The notes: generated from the sequence alone by a model not told the origin. A DNA stretch of 33,864 bases from Lachnospiraceae bacterium UBA1759 (GCA_002315555.1 DCHF01000052.1:1-33864); one strand, 5' to 3'. Counted from the first letter of the stretch, positions 24,539 to 33,550 are shown. Numbers and translations: made by a program.

Positions 24539-25957
24539 ATGACAACAGCAGTACAGCGTCCCGGTTTCCGCCGGAAGTTTATCGGTGATAAGGCATTTTA
24601 CAGTTCGGTTCTTGCGGTCAGTGTTCCGATCATGATCCAGAACGGAATCTCGAACTTTGTCAGTATGCTGGACAATATCATGGTCGGACGCGTAGGCACG
24701 GAGCAGATGTCCGGCGTATCCATCGTCAACCAGCTGATGTTCGTATATTTCCTCTGCATTTTTGGCGGTCTGGGCGGTGTCGGTATTTTTACGGCGCAGT
24801 ACTACGGCAACAATGATGAAGAGGGTGTCCGCCGTACGTTCCGCTATAAGATCTGGCTTGCCGTCATTATTTCCGTACTGGCTGCGATCGCTTTCATTGC
24901 CTTCGGCGAACCGCTGATCGGCCTGTATTTAAACGGTGAAGACGGCGCGGCGGACCTTGCCGCAACGCTTCGTTACGGTATGGGATACTTAAACATTGTG
25001 CTGTTATCCGTTCCGGCATTCGCGGTCCTTCAGATCTACGCATCCACGATCCGCGCCTGCGGTGAGACCGTCCTTCCGATGAAGGCCGGTGTGGTTGCGG
25101 TCTTTGTCAACCTGGTCTTTAACTACCTGCTGATCTTCGGTAAGTTCGGATTCCCGGAAATGGGCGTTTACGGTGCTGCTGTCGCGACGGTGCTTTCACG
25201 CTACGTGGAAGCGGCTATCGTTGTGATCTGGGTCCATACGCATAAGAAGAAAAACACGTGGATCGTCGGTGCGTACAAGACGCTGGCGGTTCCGCTTCCC
25301 ATTGTCAAAAAGTTCTTTATCAAGGGTATGCCGCTCCTTGCCAATGAAGCTCTGTGGTCCACCGCGATGGCGATGCTGACCCAGTGCTATTCCCTGCGCG
25401 GCCTGAATGTCATCGTGGCGTTCAACATTGCCAATACGTTGAGCGGTATGATGAATATCGTCTTCTTCTCCATGGGCGATGCCGTCTCCATCATGGTCGG
25501 TCAGCTTCTGGGCGCGGGTGAGACGGACAAGGCCGTCGATACGGACAATAAGATCATTTTCTTTGCGGTCTTCTTCAGCCTGCTCACAATGATCCTGTTC
25601 ATGGCATTGTCACCGTTCTTCCCGAAGCTCTACAACACGAATGAAGAAGCACGGCACCTGGCAACATCGATCATGATCGTTCAAGCGGCTTTTTCTCCGC
25701 TTTTCGCTTTCTGCCACTGTACCTATTTCACGCTGCGTTCCGGCGGAAAGACGATCGTCACGTTCCTGTTTGACAGTGCGTTCAACTGTGTCATTTCCCT
25801 GCCGGTAGCGTTCGTTCTGAGCCGTTATACAGCGATTCCGGCCGTGTGGTGCTATGCCATCGTCACCGCGTGTGACTTCCTGAAGGCTGGCATCGGTTAC
25901 GGTATGCTGAAGAAGGGCATCTGGATCCACAATATCGTGGCGGAAGACAAAGCCTGA
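24539..25957 (+). CDS. MATE family efflux transporter (second copy)
   Basis: This 472-residue protein has about 12 membrane helices in two related halves and begins its first helix region with FYSSVLAVSVPIMIQNGISN, followed by NFVSMLDNIMVGRVGTEQMS, both typical of MATE exporters. It is only distantly similar to the copy at 4691-6058 and belongs to another branch of the family. The ATG at 24539 is chosen because GAAGGAGAG lies just ahead; an in-frame ATG at 24449 falls within the leader hairpins and would add 30 residues of poor quality. Its stop codon overlaps the start of the next small gene (TGATG). The exported compound is unknown. Confidence 0.92.
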   Translation: MTTAVQRPGFRRKFIGDKAFYSSVLAVSVPIMIQNGISNFVSMLDNIMVGRVGTEQMSGVSIVNQLMFVYFLCIFGGLGGVGIFTAQYYGNNDEEGVRRTFRYKIWLAVIISVLAAIAFIAFGEPLIGLYLNGEDGAADLAATLRYGMGYLNIVLLSVPAFAVLQIYASTIRACGETVLPMKAGVVAVFVNLVFNYLLIFGKFGFPEMGVYGAAVATVLSRYVEAAIVVIWVHTHKKKNTWIVGAYKTLAVPLPIVKKFFIKGMPLLANEALWSTAMAMLTQCYSLRGLNVIVAFNIANTLSGMMNIVFFSMGDAVSIMVGQLLGAGETDKAVDTDNKIIFFAVFFSLLTMILFMALSPFFPKLYNTNEEARHLATSIMIVQAAFSPLFAFCHCTYFTLRSGGKTIVTFLFDSAFNCVISLPVAFVLSRYTAIPAVWCYAIVTACDFLKAGIGYGMLKKGIWIHNIVAEDKA

Positions 25958-26148
25958 TGGAACGCTGCAGGATCTGTCAGAAGCCGCTCGCGCAGAACGA
26001 GATCGGTGCCACAAAGAAACTGATCAATCGTAATACCACGGAATTCCTGTGTGTCCACTGCTTAGCGGAAAAGTTTGGCGTGACCGAGGAACGGATCAAC
26101 GAAATGATCGAAACCTTCAAGAAAAACGGCTGTACACTGTTTGTTTAA
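25957..26148 (+). CDS. Small zinc-ribbon-like protein, 63 residues
   Basis: The protein has two Cys pairs spaced as in a small zinc ribbon: CRIC near the start and CVHC near residue 32-35. They flank a basic segment (ATKKLINRNTTEF), and a helical tail follows (GVTEERINEMIETFKKNGC). The ATG overlaps the MATE stop codon (TGATG), which indicates translational coupling with the pump. I recall similar conserved short proteins in Clostridia but cannot name a function. A nucleic-acid or protein-binding accessory role is only a guess. A short 38-base gap leads to the GH27 gene on the same strand. Confidence 0.75.
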   Translation: MERCRICQKPLAQNEIGATKKLINRNTTEFLCVHCLAEKFGVTEERINEMIETFKKNGCTLFV

Positions 26149-26186
26149 TTTGAAATACAAATTTTATGAATAAAAGGAGAATATTC

Positions 26187-27329
26187 ATGGTTAAATTAAC
26201 ACCGCCGATGGGCTGGAACTCATGGAACACCTTTGGCAATGACATCAACGAGCAGATGATCCTCGAGATGGCAGACTTCATGGTCGAGCGCGGATTCCTG
26301 GAAAAGGGCTACGAGTACCTGGTCATCGATGACTGCTGGTCCTTGAGAGAGCGCGATCACGACGGCAAGCTTGTTGCGGATCCGGAGAAGTTCCCGCACG
26401 GCATGAAATACGTTGCAGATTACGTTCACGAAAAAGGCCTGAAGTTCGGCATGTATTCCTGCGCCGGCAACCTGACCTGCGCCGGTTACCCCGCATCCTT
26501 CGAGCATGAATTTGTCGATGCCGCCACCTTCGCGGAGTGGGGCGTAGACTTCTTAAAGTACGATTACTGCTACCACAGCAGCATCATCCCCGGCAAGTAC
26601 CTGTACCGTCGCATGGGCACCGCACTTGCAAACTGCGGCCGCGACATTCTGTTCTCCGCATGCAGCTGGGGCGCGGACCAGACCCATGAATGGATCAAGG
26701 AGACCGGCGCGCATATGTGGCGTTCCACCGGCGATGTCAACGACTCATGGCAGAGCATCGTGGATCTGACCAAGCAGCAGGATGCGATCCTGCCGTTTGC
26801 CGGCGTTGGATGCTTCAACGACATGGACATGCTGGTCGTCGGCATGTACGGCAAGGGCAATGTGGCGCTTACCGGCATGAATGACACGCAGTACAAGTCT
26901 CATATGTCCATTTGGGCCGTTATGGGTTCCCCGCTCATGATGGGTGCCGATATCCGCAGCCTGACCCCGGCCGCTTACGACATCATGACCAACGAAGAAC
27001 TGATCGCCATCGACCAGGATCCGGCATGTCGTCAGGTCTGCAAGCTGGAAGGCATCTGGAACGTTGCGGACAACATCCGCATCTACTACCGTGCACTGGC
27101 AAACGGTGACCTGGCCCTCGGTCTGTTCAACCTGACCGGTGAGAAGACCTCCATCCGTCTGAATCTGGATGAGCTCGGCCTGCCGATGAGCACCGGCAAG
27201 ACCCTGAGACTCCATGAGGTATGGGGTGCGGAAGAAGACAATACCGTCACGAACGGCACCATGACAAAGAAACTCGAGGCGTACGACTGCCTTGTCTACA
27301 GAGCATCTGTAGTGGATCTGAAATACTGA
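26187..27329 (+). CDS. GH27 alpha-galactosidase
   Basis: This 380-residue enzyme cleaves alpha-galactosyl (or, in some members, alpha-N-acetylgalactosaminyl) residues. The start LTPPMGWNSWNTFG and YLVIDDCW are GH27 hallmarks. The nucleophile is Asp126 in LKYDYC and the acid/base Asp214 in FNDMDMLVVG. A small C-terminal beta domain follows. There is no signal peptide, so it is probably cytoplasmic, like the GH36 enzyme at 17-2212. The two belong to one clan but different families, so they may prefer polymer-derived and small substrates respectively. The ATG at 26187 has AAAGGAG seven bases ahead; an upstream ATG at 26166 lacks a site. The next gene begins three bases after the stop. Confidence 0.95.
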   Translation: MVKLTPPMGWNSWNTFGNDINEQMILEMADFMVERGFLEKGYEYLVIDDCWSLRERDHDGKLVADPEKFPHGMKYVADYVHEKGLKFGMYSCAGNLTCAGYPASFEHEFVDAATFAEWGVDFLKYDYCYHSSIIPGKYLYRRMGTALANCGRDILFSACSWGADQTHEWIKETGAHMWRSTGDVNDSWQSIVDLTKQQDAILPFAGVGCFNDMDMLVVGMYGKGNVALTGMNDTQYKSHMSIWAVMGSPLMMGADIRSLTPAAYDIMTNEELIAIDQDPACRQVCKLEGIWNVADNIRIYYRALANGDLALGLFNLTGEKTSIRLNLDELGLPMSTGKTLRLHEVWGAEEDNTVTNGTMTKKLEAYDCLVYRASVVDLKY

Positions 27330-27332
27330 TTT

Positions 27333-29006
27333 ATGCGAAAAATGAAATGGATCCTGCTGCCGCTTCTTGCGGCGGCGGGGCTTTCCGCCTGCAACACCGG
27401 CGGGAAAAATGAAACGTCTGTCACAGAGACTGCGGTCGTGACGACGGAAACAACCGAAGAAACAACGGAAACGACTACGGCGGCGACGACCGAGGCCACG
27501 ACGGAGGAAACGACGGAGGAAACGACGGAAGAGACCACGGAGGAGACCACCGAGGAAACGACGGAGGTCGAAGACCCCTTTGTTCCGCTGGAGATCCCGG
27601 CGGCCCTGTACGGAGAAGCCACCGTCGATGTGGATTCCTTAAGCTACTGCGTGCTGGATGAAGAGGGACAGGTCTGGTATTCTAAGAATGCGGACATGCA
27701 TTTGAAACCGGCCAGTACCACCAAGGTCGTCACGGCGCTTGTGGTGTGCGCATATATGCAGGAAAACGGCCGGTCGCTTGATGAAACGGTGACCGTATCG
27801 GAACAGGCGGTGAAGGACGTCGATGTCCTTTCCTCCGGCGTATATCCGTCGCTGAAGGCCGGTGAGACGCTTACGGTCCGTGACCTTCTGTATGCACTGA
27901 TCCTTCCTTCCACGAACACGGCGGGCAATGTCCTCGCCGAGTACATCGCCGGAAGCACGGAAGCCTTTGCGGACATGATGAACCGGAAGTGCCGCGAACT
28001 GGGCCTTGAAAATTCGCATTTCGTGAACGCGCACGGTCTGGACCGCGAGGAGCATTACTCCTCGGCGTTCGACCTTGCGGTGATCCTTCGCGAGGCATGC
28101 AAATACGATGAACTGAGGACGATCCTCGGAGCGCAGGAATATCTGATGCCGGGCAATGACATGGTCGGCGCGCGTTCCATTAAAGCCACGCACCAGTTAA
28201 TAAACGGTAAGATCTACTGCCAGGGCGTTTATGCCGGAAAACCGGGCTGGACCTACGGCGCGCAGGCTACCTGCGTGACCGCGGTGGAGCGGAACGGTAA
28301 GAAGTTCTACATCGCTGTCATGTACTCCGATGAGCATCTGCAGTACATGGACACCAAGGTCCTGGCGGAGACGGCCTATGCGGCATACGGAAGCTATACA
28401 GCAATGCTTCCCACGGAAGTGCGGAATGTCAGCGTGACCGGTACGGCTGCGAGCGGAATGACCTTCAGCTGGCATCTTACGGGCACACCGGTCTCCTGCC
28501 GGGTTGTGTACTGGAATACCTGGTACGGCACAGGGGCGGCGCAGTTCATTAACGGACTTCAGCCCGCGGATACCATGAGCTACACCGTAAACTTCCCGGA
28601 GCAGGGCATTTACAACGTTCAGATCTTTGCGACCGGTGCGGACGGGCAGGAGAATGTCCAAAGCTTCCAGGTGCTCTTTATGGGTGACCAGGCCGCGGAG
28701 CTTGACTCTATCAACCTCTGGAACGGTCAGCGCTATTTCGTAAACCGCCGCGGTCAGCTGGAGACCGGCTTCATCGAGCTCACGAACGTGGTGCTCTTTG
28801 CGGATTACGACGGAAAGCTGATCCAGTCTGCGTTTGTCAGTGGTGACGAATTCTATATGGATGATAATTTCGAGGTCGCCACGGGCTGGCGGACTCTGAA
28901 CGGCTATCAATACTATTTCCAGGCCGACGGTGTGAAAGCGACCGGCCGGATGATCATTGACGGGCAGCTGTACACTTTTGATGACAACGGTGCGCTCATT
29001 CAGTAA
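27333..29006 (+). CDS. D-alanyl-D-alanine carboxypeptidase lipoprotein with cell-wall-binding-like repeats
   Basis: This 557-residue protein is a low-molecular-weight penicillin-binding protein that would trim the terminal D-Ala of peptidoglycan stem peptides outside the cell. It starts with a lipoprotein signal (LLAAAGLSAC, Cys20). A Thr/Glu-rich spacer of about 50 residues built from TTEE units follows (nt 27430-27570). The peptidase S11 motifs are Ser128-Thr-Thr-Lys131, Ser193-Thr-Asn195 and Lys303-Pro-Gly, where the usual KTG is KPG. The C-terminus has YFVNRRGQLETGF- and YYFQADGVKATG-type repeats like glucan- or choline-binding modules. The start has no clear ribosome binding site and lies three bases after the GH27 stop, so coupling is likely; an ATG at 27342 is an alternative start. 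Confidence 0.88.
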   Translation: MRKMKWILLPLLAAAGLSACNTGGKNETSVTETAVVTTETTEETTETTTAATTEATTEETTEETTEETTEETTEETTEVEDPFVPLEIPAALYGEATVDVDSLSYCVLDEEGQVWYSKNADMHLKPASTTKVVTALVVCAYMQENGRSLDETVTVSEQAVKDVDVLSSGVYPSLKAGETLTVRDLLYALILPSTNTAGNVLAEYIAGSTEAFADMMNRKCRELGLENSHFVNAHGLDREEHYSSAFDLAVILREACKYDELRTILGAQEYLMPGNDMVGARSIKATHQLINGKIYCQGVYAGKPGWTYGAQATCVTAVERNGKKFYIAVMYSDEHLQYMDTKVLAETAYAAYGSYTAMLPTEVRNVSVTGTAASGMTFSWHLTGTPVSCRVVYWNTWYGTGAAQFINGLQPADTMSYTVNFPEQGIYNVQIFATGADGQENVQSFQVLFMGDQAAELDSINLWNGQRYFVNRRGQLETGFIELTNVVLFADYDGKLIQSAFVSGDEFYMDDNFEVATGWRTLNGYQYYFQADGVKATGRMIIDGQLYTFDDNGALIQ

Positions 29007-29018
29007 CAGGAGAAGGAA

Positions 29019-30053
29019 ATGACGGAAAACAGAAACGGTAGATCGGGCGGATTAAAATATTTGATCGTGCTTCTTATCGCGGCGCTGGCCATTTTTGTGG
29101 CGCTTGTGGCGGCGGAGCCGGCTTCTGCGGAAAAGAAGATCGCGGGGACTAAGTCTATCGATCAGACGATGGTGGATGAGCTGAAATCCATGGAGGATGC
29201 GGACGTCCGGGATGTGGTGCAGGCGATGACCTCGGTGGCGCAGAGCCGTTACGAGTCGGAGTCCGCGTCGATTTGGGAGTCCGAGTCCATCGAGCAGTCC
29301 ATTGCGATGTCCATCGCCCTCGAGGAAAGCAGCCTGGAAGCCAGCGAGGCCCAGTCTCTGTACGAATCCTCTGTCGCGGAGTCCTCCAAAGAGGCGGAGG
29401 TCGCTGCACTCAACGCACCGCTCGCGGGCTCGCATCTTGTTGCGGGAGAGGTCGTCACGAACTGTGACGATACCGATATCGCTTATATCCGCGCACTGTT
29501 CTCGCATTGCATCGTCATCGGCAATTCTCGCGCCAAAAATGCGGTCGATTGCGGCATTTTGACTGAGAGCACGGTAAAATATATGTCCGGTGTTCCGATC
29601 AAAACACTGGAGCCTTTTGCGCTTCAGCAGGCCTATCTGTATGCACCCAAAACACTGTTCATCATGGGCCTGAACGATGTAGCGGTCTACGACCGCGATG
29701 CGGAAGCCTTCAAGGCGGACTACACCGCCATGCTGAAGCAGTACCAGGCCATCAACCCGGGCGGAAAGATCTACGTTATGGAGAGCCTGCCGCTTCCGGA
29801 CCCGGCCGCGGAGGGCTATTTCTATCGCGCCTACACCTCGCTCCCGGCCTTCAACGACGCCATGTACCGCATGTGCCGGGAGAACGGCTGGACTTACGTT
29901 TCCGCCAGTGAATACGCGGAAGCCCGCTTGATCAACTCCGAGGACCATGCCCACTACGGCAAGGAATTTTACTTCCTCTGGGCACAGACCATGGCCACCC
30001 AGCTTCACCTCTGGGAGGACTACGCCGGTCTGGGCTACGAGATCACAAATTAA
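29019..30053 (+). CDS. Membrane-anchored SGNH-like hydrolase
   Basis: This 344-residue protein has one N-terminal membrane helix (YLIVLLIAALAIFVALVAA), so the rest is probably outside the cell. A Ser/Glu-rich spacer (residues about 75-130) follows. The C-terminal domain has the blocks of an SGNH/GDSL esterase: IGNSRA with Ser170 (block I, GNS instead of GDS), GLNDV with the block III Asn, and Asp309-x-x-His312 in EDHAHYG. Removal or transfer of acetyl groups on peptidoglycan or a wall polymer is plausible, especially next to a D,D-carboxypeptidase, but it is inferred. The start has CAGGAGAAGG ahead and lies 12 bases after the previous stop, so the pair is co-transcribed. Confidence 0.8.
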   Translation: MTENRNGRSGGLKYLIVLLIAALAIFVALVAAEPASAEKKIAGTKSIDQTMVDELKSMEDADVRDVVQAMTSVAQSRYESESASIWESESIEQSIAMSIALEESSLEASEAQSLYESSVAESSKEAEVAALNAPLAGSHLVAGEVVTNCDDTDIAYIRALFSHCIVIGNSRAKNAVDCGILTESTVKYMSGVPIKTLEPFALQQAYLYAPKTLFIMGLNDVAVYDRDAEAFKADYTAMLKQYQAINPGGKIYVMESLPLPDPAAEGYFYRAYTSLPAFNDAMYRMCRENGWTYVSASEYAEARLINSEDHAHYGKEFYFLWAQTMATQLHLWEDYAGLGYEITN

Positions 30054-30080
30054 CAGGCGTTATTCCGCGGATTTTGCCTG

Positions 30081-30109
30081 TCGACAAACCGAAAAAAGTA
30101 TTCTATAAT
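30081..30109 (+). promoter_or_regulatory. Promoter of the SPFH protein gene
   Basis: TCGACA (30081-30086) and a perfect TATAAT (30104-30109) are 17 bases apart, about 60 bases before the start codon. Confidence 0.7.
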
Positions 30110-30172
30110 GAGTTCAATGAACCGATGAGGGGCCGGAGCATTCCGGTATTTCAAAGCAGAAGGAGATATATC

Positions 30173-31153
30173 ATGGGACTTTGGGATAAAGTTAAAGGCC
30201 AGTTAGCCAATGTAGTTGAATGGAGCGATATGGCAGATGATGCCATCTTCTACAAATGGGACAATTCCGAGATCAAAAAGGGCAGTAAGCTGATCATCCG
30301 TCCTGCACAGGATGCGATCTTCATGTATCAGGGCCGCATCGAAGGTATTTTCACCGATGAAGGCGAGTATGACATCGCTTCCGATATCATCCCGTTCTTA
30401 AGCACCTTAAAGGGCTTCAAGTTCGGTTTTGATTCCGGTCTTCGTGCGGAAGTTCTGTTCGTCAACACCCGCGAATTCGAAGTTACCTGGGGAACCAAGA
30501 ACGCGCTGAACCTTCCGGTCGCAAACCTTCCGGGCGGCATGCCGATCCGCGCATTCGGTCTTTACACCTGCAAGGTCGGTGATTACACCGTTCTGATCGA
30601 CAAGGTCGCAGGCGTACAGAAGCAGTACAATGTTGAAGATATCAAGACCCGTCTTTCCGCAATCACCGATCAGCTTCTGATGAAGTGGATCGTCAAGGAA
30701 GGCAAGGACATGTTCAATATCCAGGCCAATGCATATGAGATCAGCCAGGGTATTACCGAAGACATCAACAAGGAACTCTCCAAGATCGGTATGGAATGCA
30801 CCAGCTTCCAGATCCAGAGCGTTTCTTATCCGGATTCCGTTCGCGAAATGCAGGAGAAGGCTGCAGGCCAGTCCATGGTCGGCGACCTCAACGCATACAC
30901 CACTATCGGTATGGTCGACAGCATGCAGAATGCTGAGGGCGGCAGCAACGGCGCAGCTCAGATGGCTCAGATGATGATGGGCATGCAGATGGGCCAGCAG
31001 ATGGTCAATAATATGAACGGTGCACAGACGCAGCAGGAAGCTCCGGCACAGGCTGCAGCGGCAACCGGTACGGCTCCGAAGTTCTGCCCGAACTGCGGAA
31101 CCCCGACAAACGGCGCAAAATTCTGCTCAGAGTGCGGAACGAAGCTGGTTTAA
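30173..31153 (+). CDS. SPFH-domain protein with C-terminal zinc ribbon (YdjI-like)
   Basis: This 326-residue protein starts GLWDKVKGQLANVVEW and continues with an SPFH (band 7-like) domain, the layout of proteins labelled 'virion core protein / YdjI' in Firmicutes. Residues about 250-300 are a Met/Gln/Ala-rich flexible linker (QMMMGMQMGQQMV). The end is a zinc ribbon with CPNCG and CSECG. B. subtilis YdjI works with the phage-shock-like YdjGHI/LiaH membrane-stress system, so membrane-stress scaffolding is a reasonable inference, but no PspA/LiaH or YdjGH gene is adjacent. The ATG at 30173 follows GAAGGAG; an upstream ATG at 30074 lies before the promoter -10 and is rejected. Confidence 0.87.
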   Translation: MGLWDKVKGQLANVVEWSDMADDAIFYKWDNSEIKKGSKLIIRPAQDAIFMYQGRIEGIFTDEGEYDIASDIIPFLSTLKGFKFGFDSGLRAEVLFVNTREFEVTWGTKNALNLPVANLPGGMPIRAFGLYTCKVGDYTVLIDKVAGVQKQYNVEDIKTRLSAITDQLLMKWIVKEGKDMFNIQANAYEISQGITEDINKELSKIGMECTSFQIQSVSYPDSVREMQEKAAGQSMVGDLNAYTTIGMVDSMQNAEGGSNGAAQMAQMMMGMQMGQQMVNNMNGAQTQQEAPAQAAAATGTAPKFCPNCGTPTNGAKFCSECGTKLV

Positions 31154-31165
31154 TGAAGCATTTTG

Positions 31166-31199
31166 ACGAGCCGGGCATTTCGGTGCCCGGCTCGTTTTA
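31166..31199 (+). terminator. Intrinsic terminator of the SPFH gene
   Basis: A perfect 12-base-pair stem (31166-31177 with 31184-31195) with a six-base loop is followed by a T-rich tail. The helicase start codon is about 20 bases further, so the helicase gene must use read-through or a promoter I could not identify. Confidence 0.88.
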
Positions 31200-31216
31200 T
31201 TTACCAAGGAGAACTC

Positions 31217-33550
31217 ATGCAGGACAAATATGCCATGCTGAATGATGAACAGCGCAGTGCGGTCTTCCATACGGAGGGCCCGCTTCTGATACTCGCCGGT
31301 GCAGGTGCGGGAAAGACCCGTGTACTGACACACCGCATCGCCTATCTGATCGAGGAGATGAACGTGCCGCCGTACAACATCATGGCCATCACGTTCACGA
31401 ATAAGGCTGCGCAGGAAATGAAGGACCGTGTGCTGCAGATGGTGGATTTCGGCGACTCGGTCTGGGTCTCCACGTTCCATTCCAGCTGTGTGCGTATTCT
31501 GAGAAGACATATCGATTTCCTGGGCTACGACACGGATTTCTCCATTTACGATACCGATGATCAGAAGACACTTTTAAAGCATGTGATCAAGGATATGGAC
31601 CTGGATCCCAAGCAGTATAAGGAGAAGCTGCTTGCGGGCTATATCTCTTCCTGCAAGAACGAGATGCTGGAGCCCGATGACATGCGCCGTGACGCGTCAA
31701 ACTACCGCGATCGCGTGTATGCCGACATTTATGAGGAATATCAGAAGCGCATGAAGGCGAATAACGCGCTGGATTTTGACGATCTTTTGATCCTGACCGT
31801 CAAGCTTCTCCGTGAAAACAGGGAAGTTCTGCGTTACTACCAGAACCGTTTCCGTTATATCATGGTCGATGAGTATCAGGACACGAACCATGTTCAGTTC
31901 GAATTGGTCCGTCTTCTTGCGGAGTCCCACAAGAATATCTGCGTGGTCGGTGATGACGACCAGTCCATTTACCGTTTCCGCGGCGCGGATATCCGCAACA
32001 TCCTGGAGTTTGAGGAACACTTCCCGGGTACGCGGGTCGTGAAGCTGGAGCAGAACTATCGCTCCACGACACACATTCTGGACGCGGCCAATGCCGTCAT
32101 CCATCACAACGCAAAGCGTAAGGACAAGCATCTTTGGTCGGAGCTCGGTGAGGGCGAAGCGGTGGATTTCCATGAGTATATGACCGGCAGCGAAGAGGCG
32201 GAGGAAGTCATCCACAAGGTGCGCCGCGCGGTCATGAACGGGGAGAATTACAAGGATTTTGCGGTCCTGTATCGTACCAATGCGCAGTCCCGTGCATTTG
32301 AAGAAAAGTGCATCAGCTTTAATGTACCGTACCGCATCGTTGGCGGCGTGAATTTCTATCAGCGTCAGGAAATAAAGGATCTGATCGCGTATTTGAAGAC
32401 CATCGCGAACGGAAGGGATGACATCGCCACACAGCGTATCATCAACGTGCCCAAGCGCGGCATCGGTCAGACGACGATCGACAAACTGCTTGCATACGGC
32501 GCGTCGCATGACATGTCGCTGATGGATGTGATCAATAACGCGAGCGGGGTACCGGGCGTGGAGCGCGCGGTCAGTAAACTGCAGGTGTTCAGTCATCTGA
32601 TCGGTGAACTGAAGCATGCGGAAATGGACATCGACGAGCTCTTAAAGGCGGTGATCGAGAAGACCGGCTATTTGATGACGCTCGATGATTTCGAAGAGGA
32701 AAAGGCGGAGCAGAAGCGCGAAAACATCGACGAACTGATCTCCAAAGCCAAGGATTTTACGGACAACTGGGAAGAGGAAGCGCCGCCCACACTGACGGAT
32801 TTTCTGGAAGAAGTAGCGCTCATTGCGGATGTGGACTCTATGTCGGCCGATGAAGACCGGCTGATCCTGATGACGCTGCATTCGTCCAAGGGCCTGGAAT
32901 TCCCGACGGTCTTTTTGTGCGGCCTGGAGGATGGACTGTTCCCGTCCTATATGTCCATTGATTCGGGAGACCCGGCGGACATTGAAGAGGAGCGCCGCCT
33001 GTGCTACGTGGGCATTACCCGTGCGATGCGTAAGCTCTACATTTCATCCGCAAAGTCCCGTATGGTCCGCGGCGAGACTATGTATAACACGGTCAGCCGT
33101 TTTGTGCGTGAGCTTCCGGAGGAGGTCCGGGAAGCATCCGGCGCGTTTGCACCGAAGAAGCCCAAGGCACAGTATTCCTTTGGCGGATACGAGGGCTCGC
33201 TGGGTTACGGCAGCGACAGCGGGTACGGTTCGGGAAGCAGCCGTTATGATGCGGGCTTCGGAAACGCGAGCTACGGCTCAAGCGGATACGGCAGCTACGG
33301 TTCGGACAGAACGGGGCGCGAGGAGACGCGGAAGGCACCGGTAAAGGCGACCTTCGGAAAGACCTTTGAAATCAAGAAGGAGTCCAATCTGGAGTACGAC
33401 ATCGGCGACCGTGTGCACCATATCAAGTTCGGTGACGGAACCGTGCTGGACATCGTGGACGGAAAGAAGGATCATGAGGTGACCGTGGACTTTGATACCG
33501 CGGGTGAAAAGCGCATGTTTGCAAGCTTTGCGAAACTGAAGAAGATCTGA
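31217..33550 (+). CDS. pcrA: ATP-dependent DNA helicase PcrA/UvrD family
   Basis: This 777-residue superfamily 1A helicase unwinds DNA 3'-5' in nucleotide excision repair, replication restart and removal of stalled RNA polymerase. Seen in order: LNDEQRSAV (Q motif), LAGAGAGKT (Walker A), FTNKAAQEM, DEYQDTN (Walker B), QNYRST, MTLHSSKGLEF and VGITRAMRKLYIS. A Gly/Ser/Tyr-rich linker follows (nt about 33180-33300). The end is a Tudor-like domain (YDIGDRVHHIKFGDGTV) like the RNA-polymerase-binding tail of Gram-positive PcrA. The ATG at 31217 follows AAGGAG; an upstream ATG at 31163 falls within the terminator stem region and is rejected. The linker is longer and more repetitive than in B. subtilis. 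Confidence 0.95.
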   Translation: MQDKYAMLNDEQRSAVFHTEGPLLILAGAGAGKTRVLTHRIAYLIEEMNVPPYNIMAITFTNKAAQEMKDRVLQMVDFGDSVWVSTFHSSCVRILRRHIDFLGYDTDFSIYDTDDQKTLLKHVIKDMDLDPKQYKEKLLAGYISSCKNEMLEPDDMRRDASNYRDRVYADIYEEYQKRMKANNALDFDDLLILTVKLLRENREVLRYYQNRFRYIMVDEYQDTNHVQFELVRLLAESHKNICVVGDDDQSIYRFRGADIRNILEFEEHFPGTRVVKLEQNYRSTTHILDAANAVIHHNAKRKDKHLWSELGEGEAVDFHEYMTGSEEAEEVIHKVRRAVMNGENYKDFAVLYRTNAQSRAFEEKCISFNVPYRIVGGVNFYQRQEIKDLIAYLKTIANGRDDIATQRIINVPKRGIGQTTIDKLLAYGASHDMSLMDVINNASGVPGVERAVSKLQVFSHLIGELKHAEMDIDELLKAVIEKTGYLMTLDDFEEEKAEQKRENIDELISKAKDFTDNWEEEAPPTLTDFLEEVALIADVDSMSADEDRLILMTLHSSKGLEFPTVFLCGLEDGLFPSYMSIDSGDPADIEEERRLCYVGITRAMRKLYISSAKSRMVRGETMYNTVSRFVRELPEEVREASGAFAPKKPKAQYSFGGYEGSLGYGSDSGYGSGSSRYDAGFGNASYGSSGYGSYGSDRTGREETRKAPVKATFGKTFEIKKESNLEYDIGDRVHHIKFGDGTVLDIVDGKKDHEVTVDFDTAGEKRMFASFAKLKKI

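Noticed and set aside
27430..27570. The repeated pattern looked like a possible short tandem or CRISPR-like array.
   Set aside because: The repeats are coding Thr/Glu codons without regular spacers and stay in frame in the lipoprotein gene.
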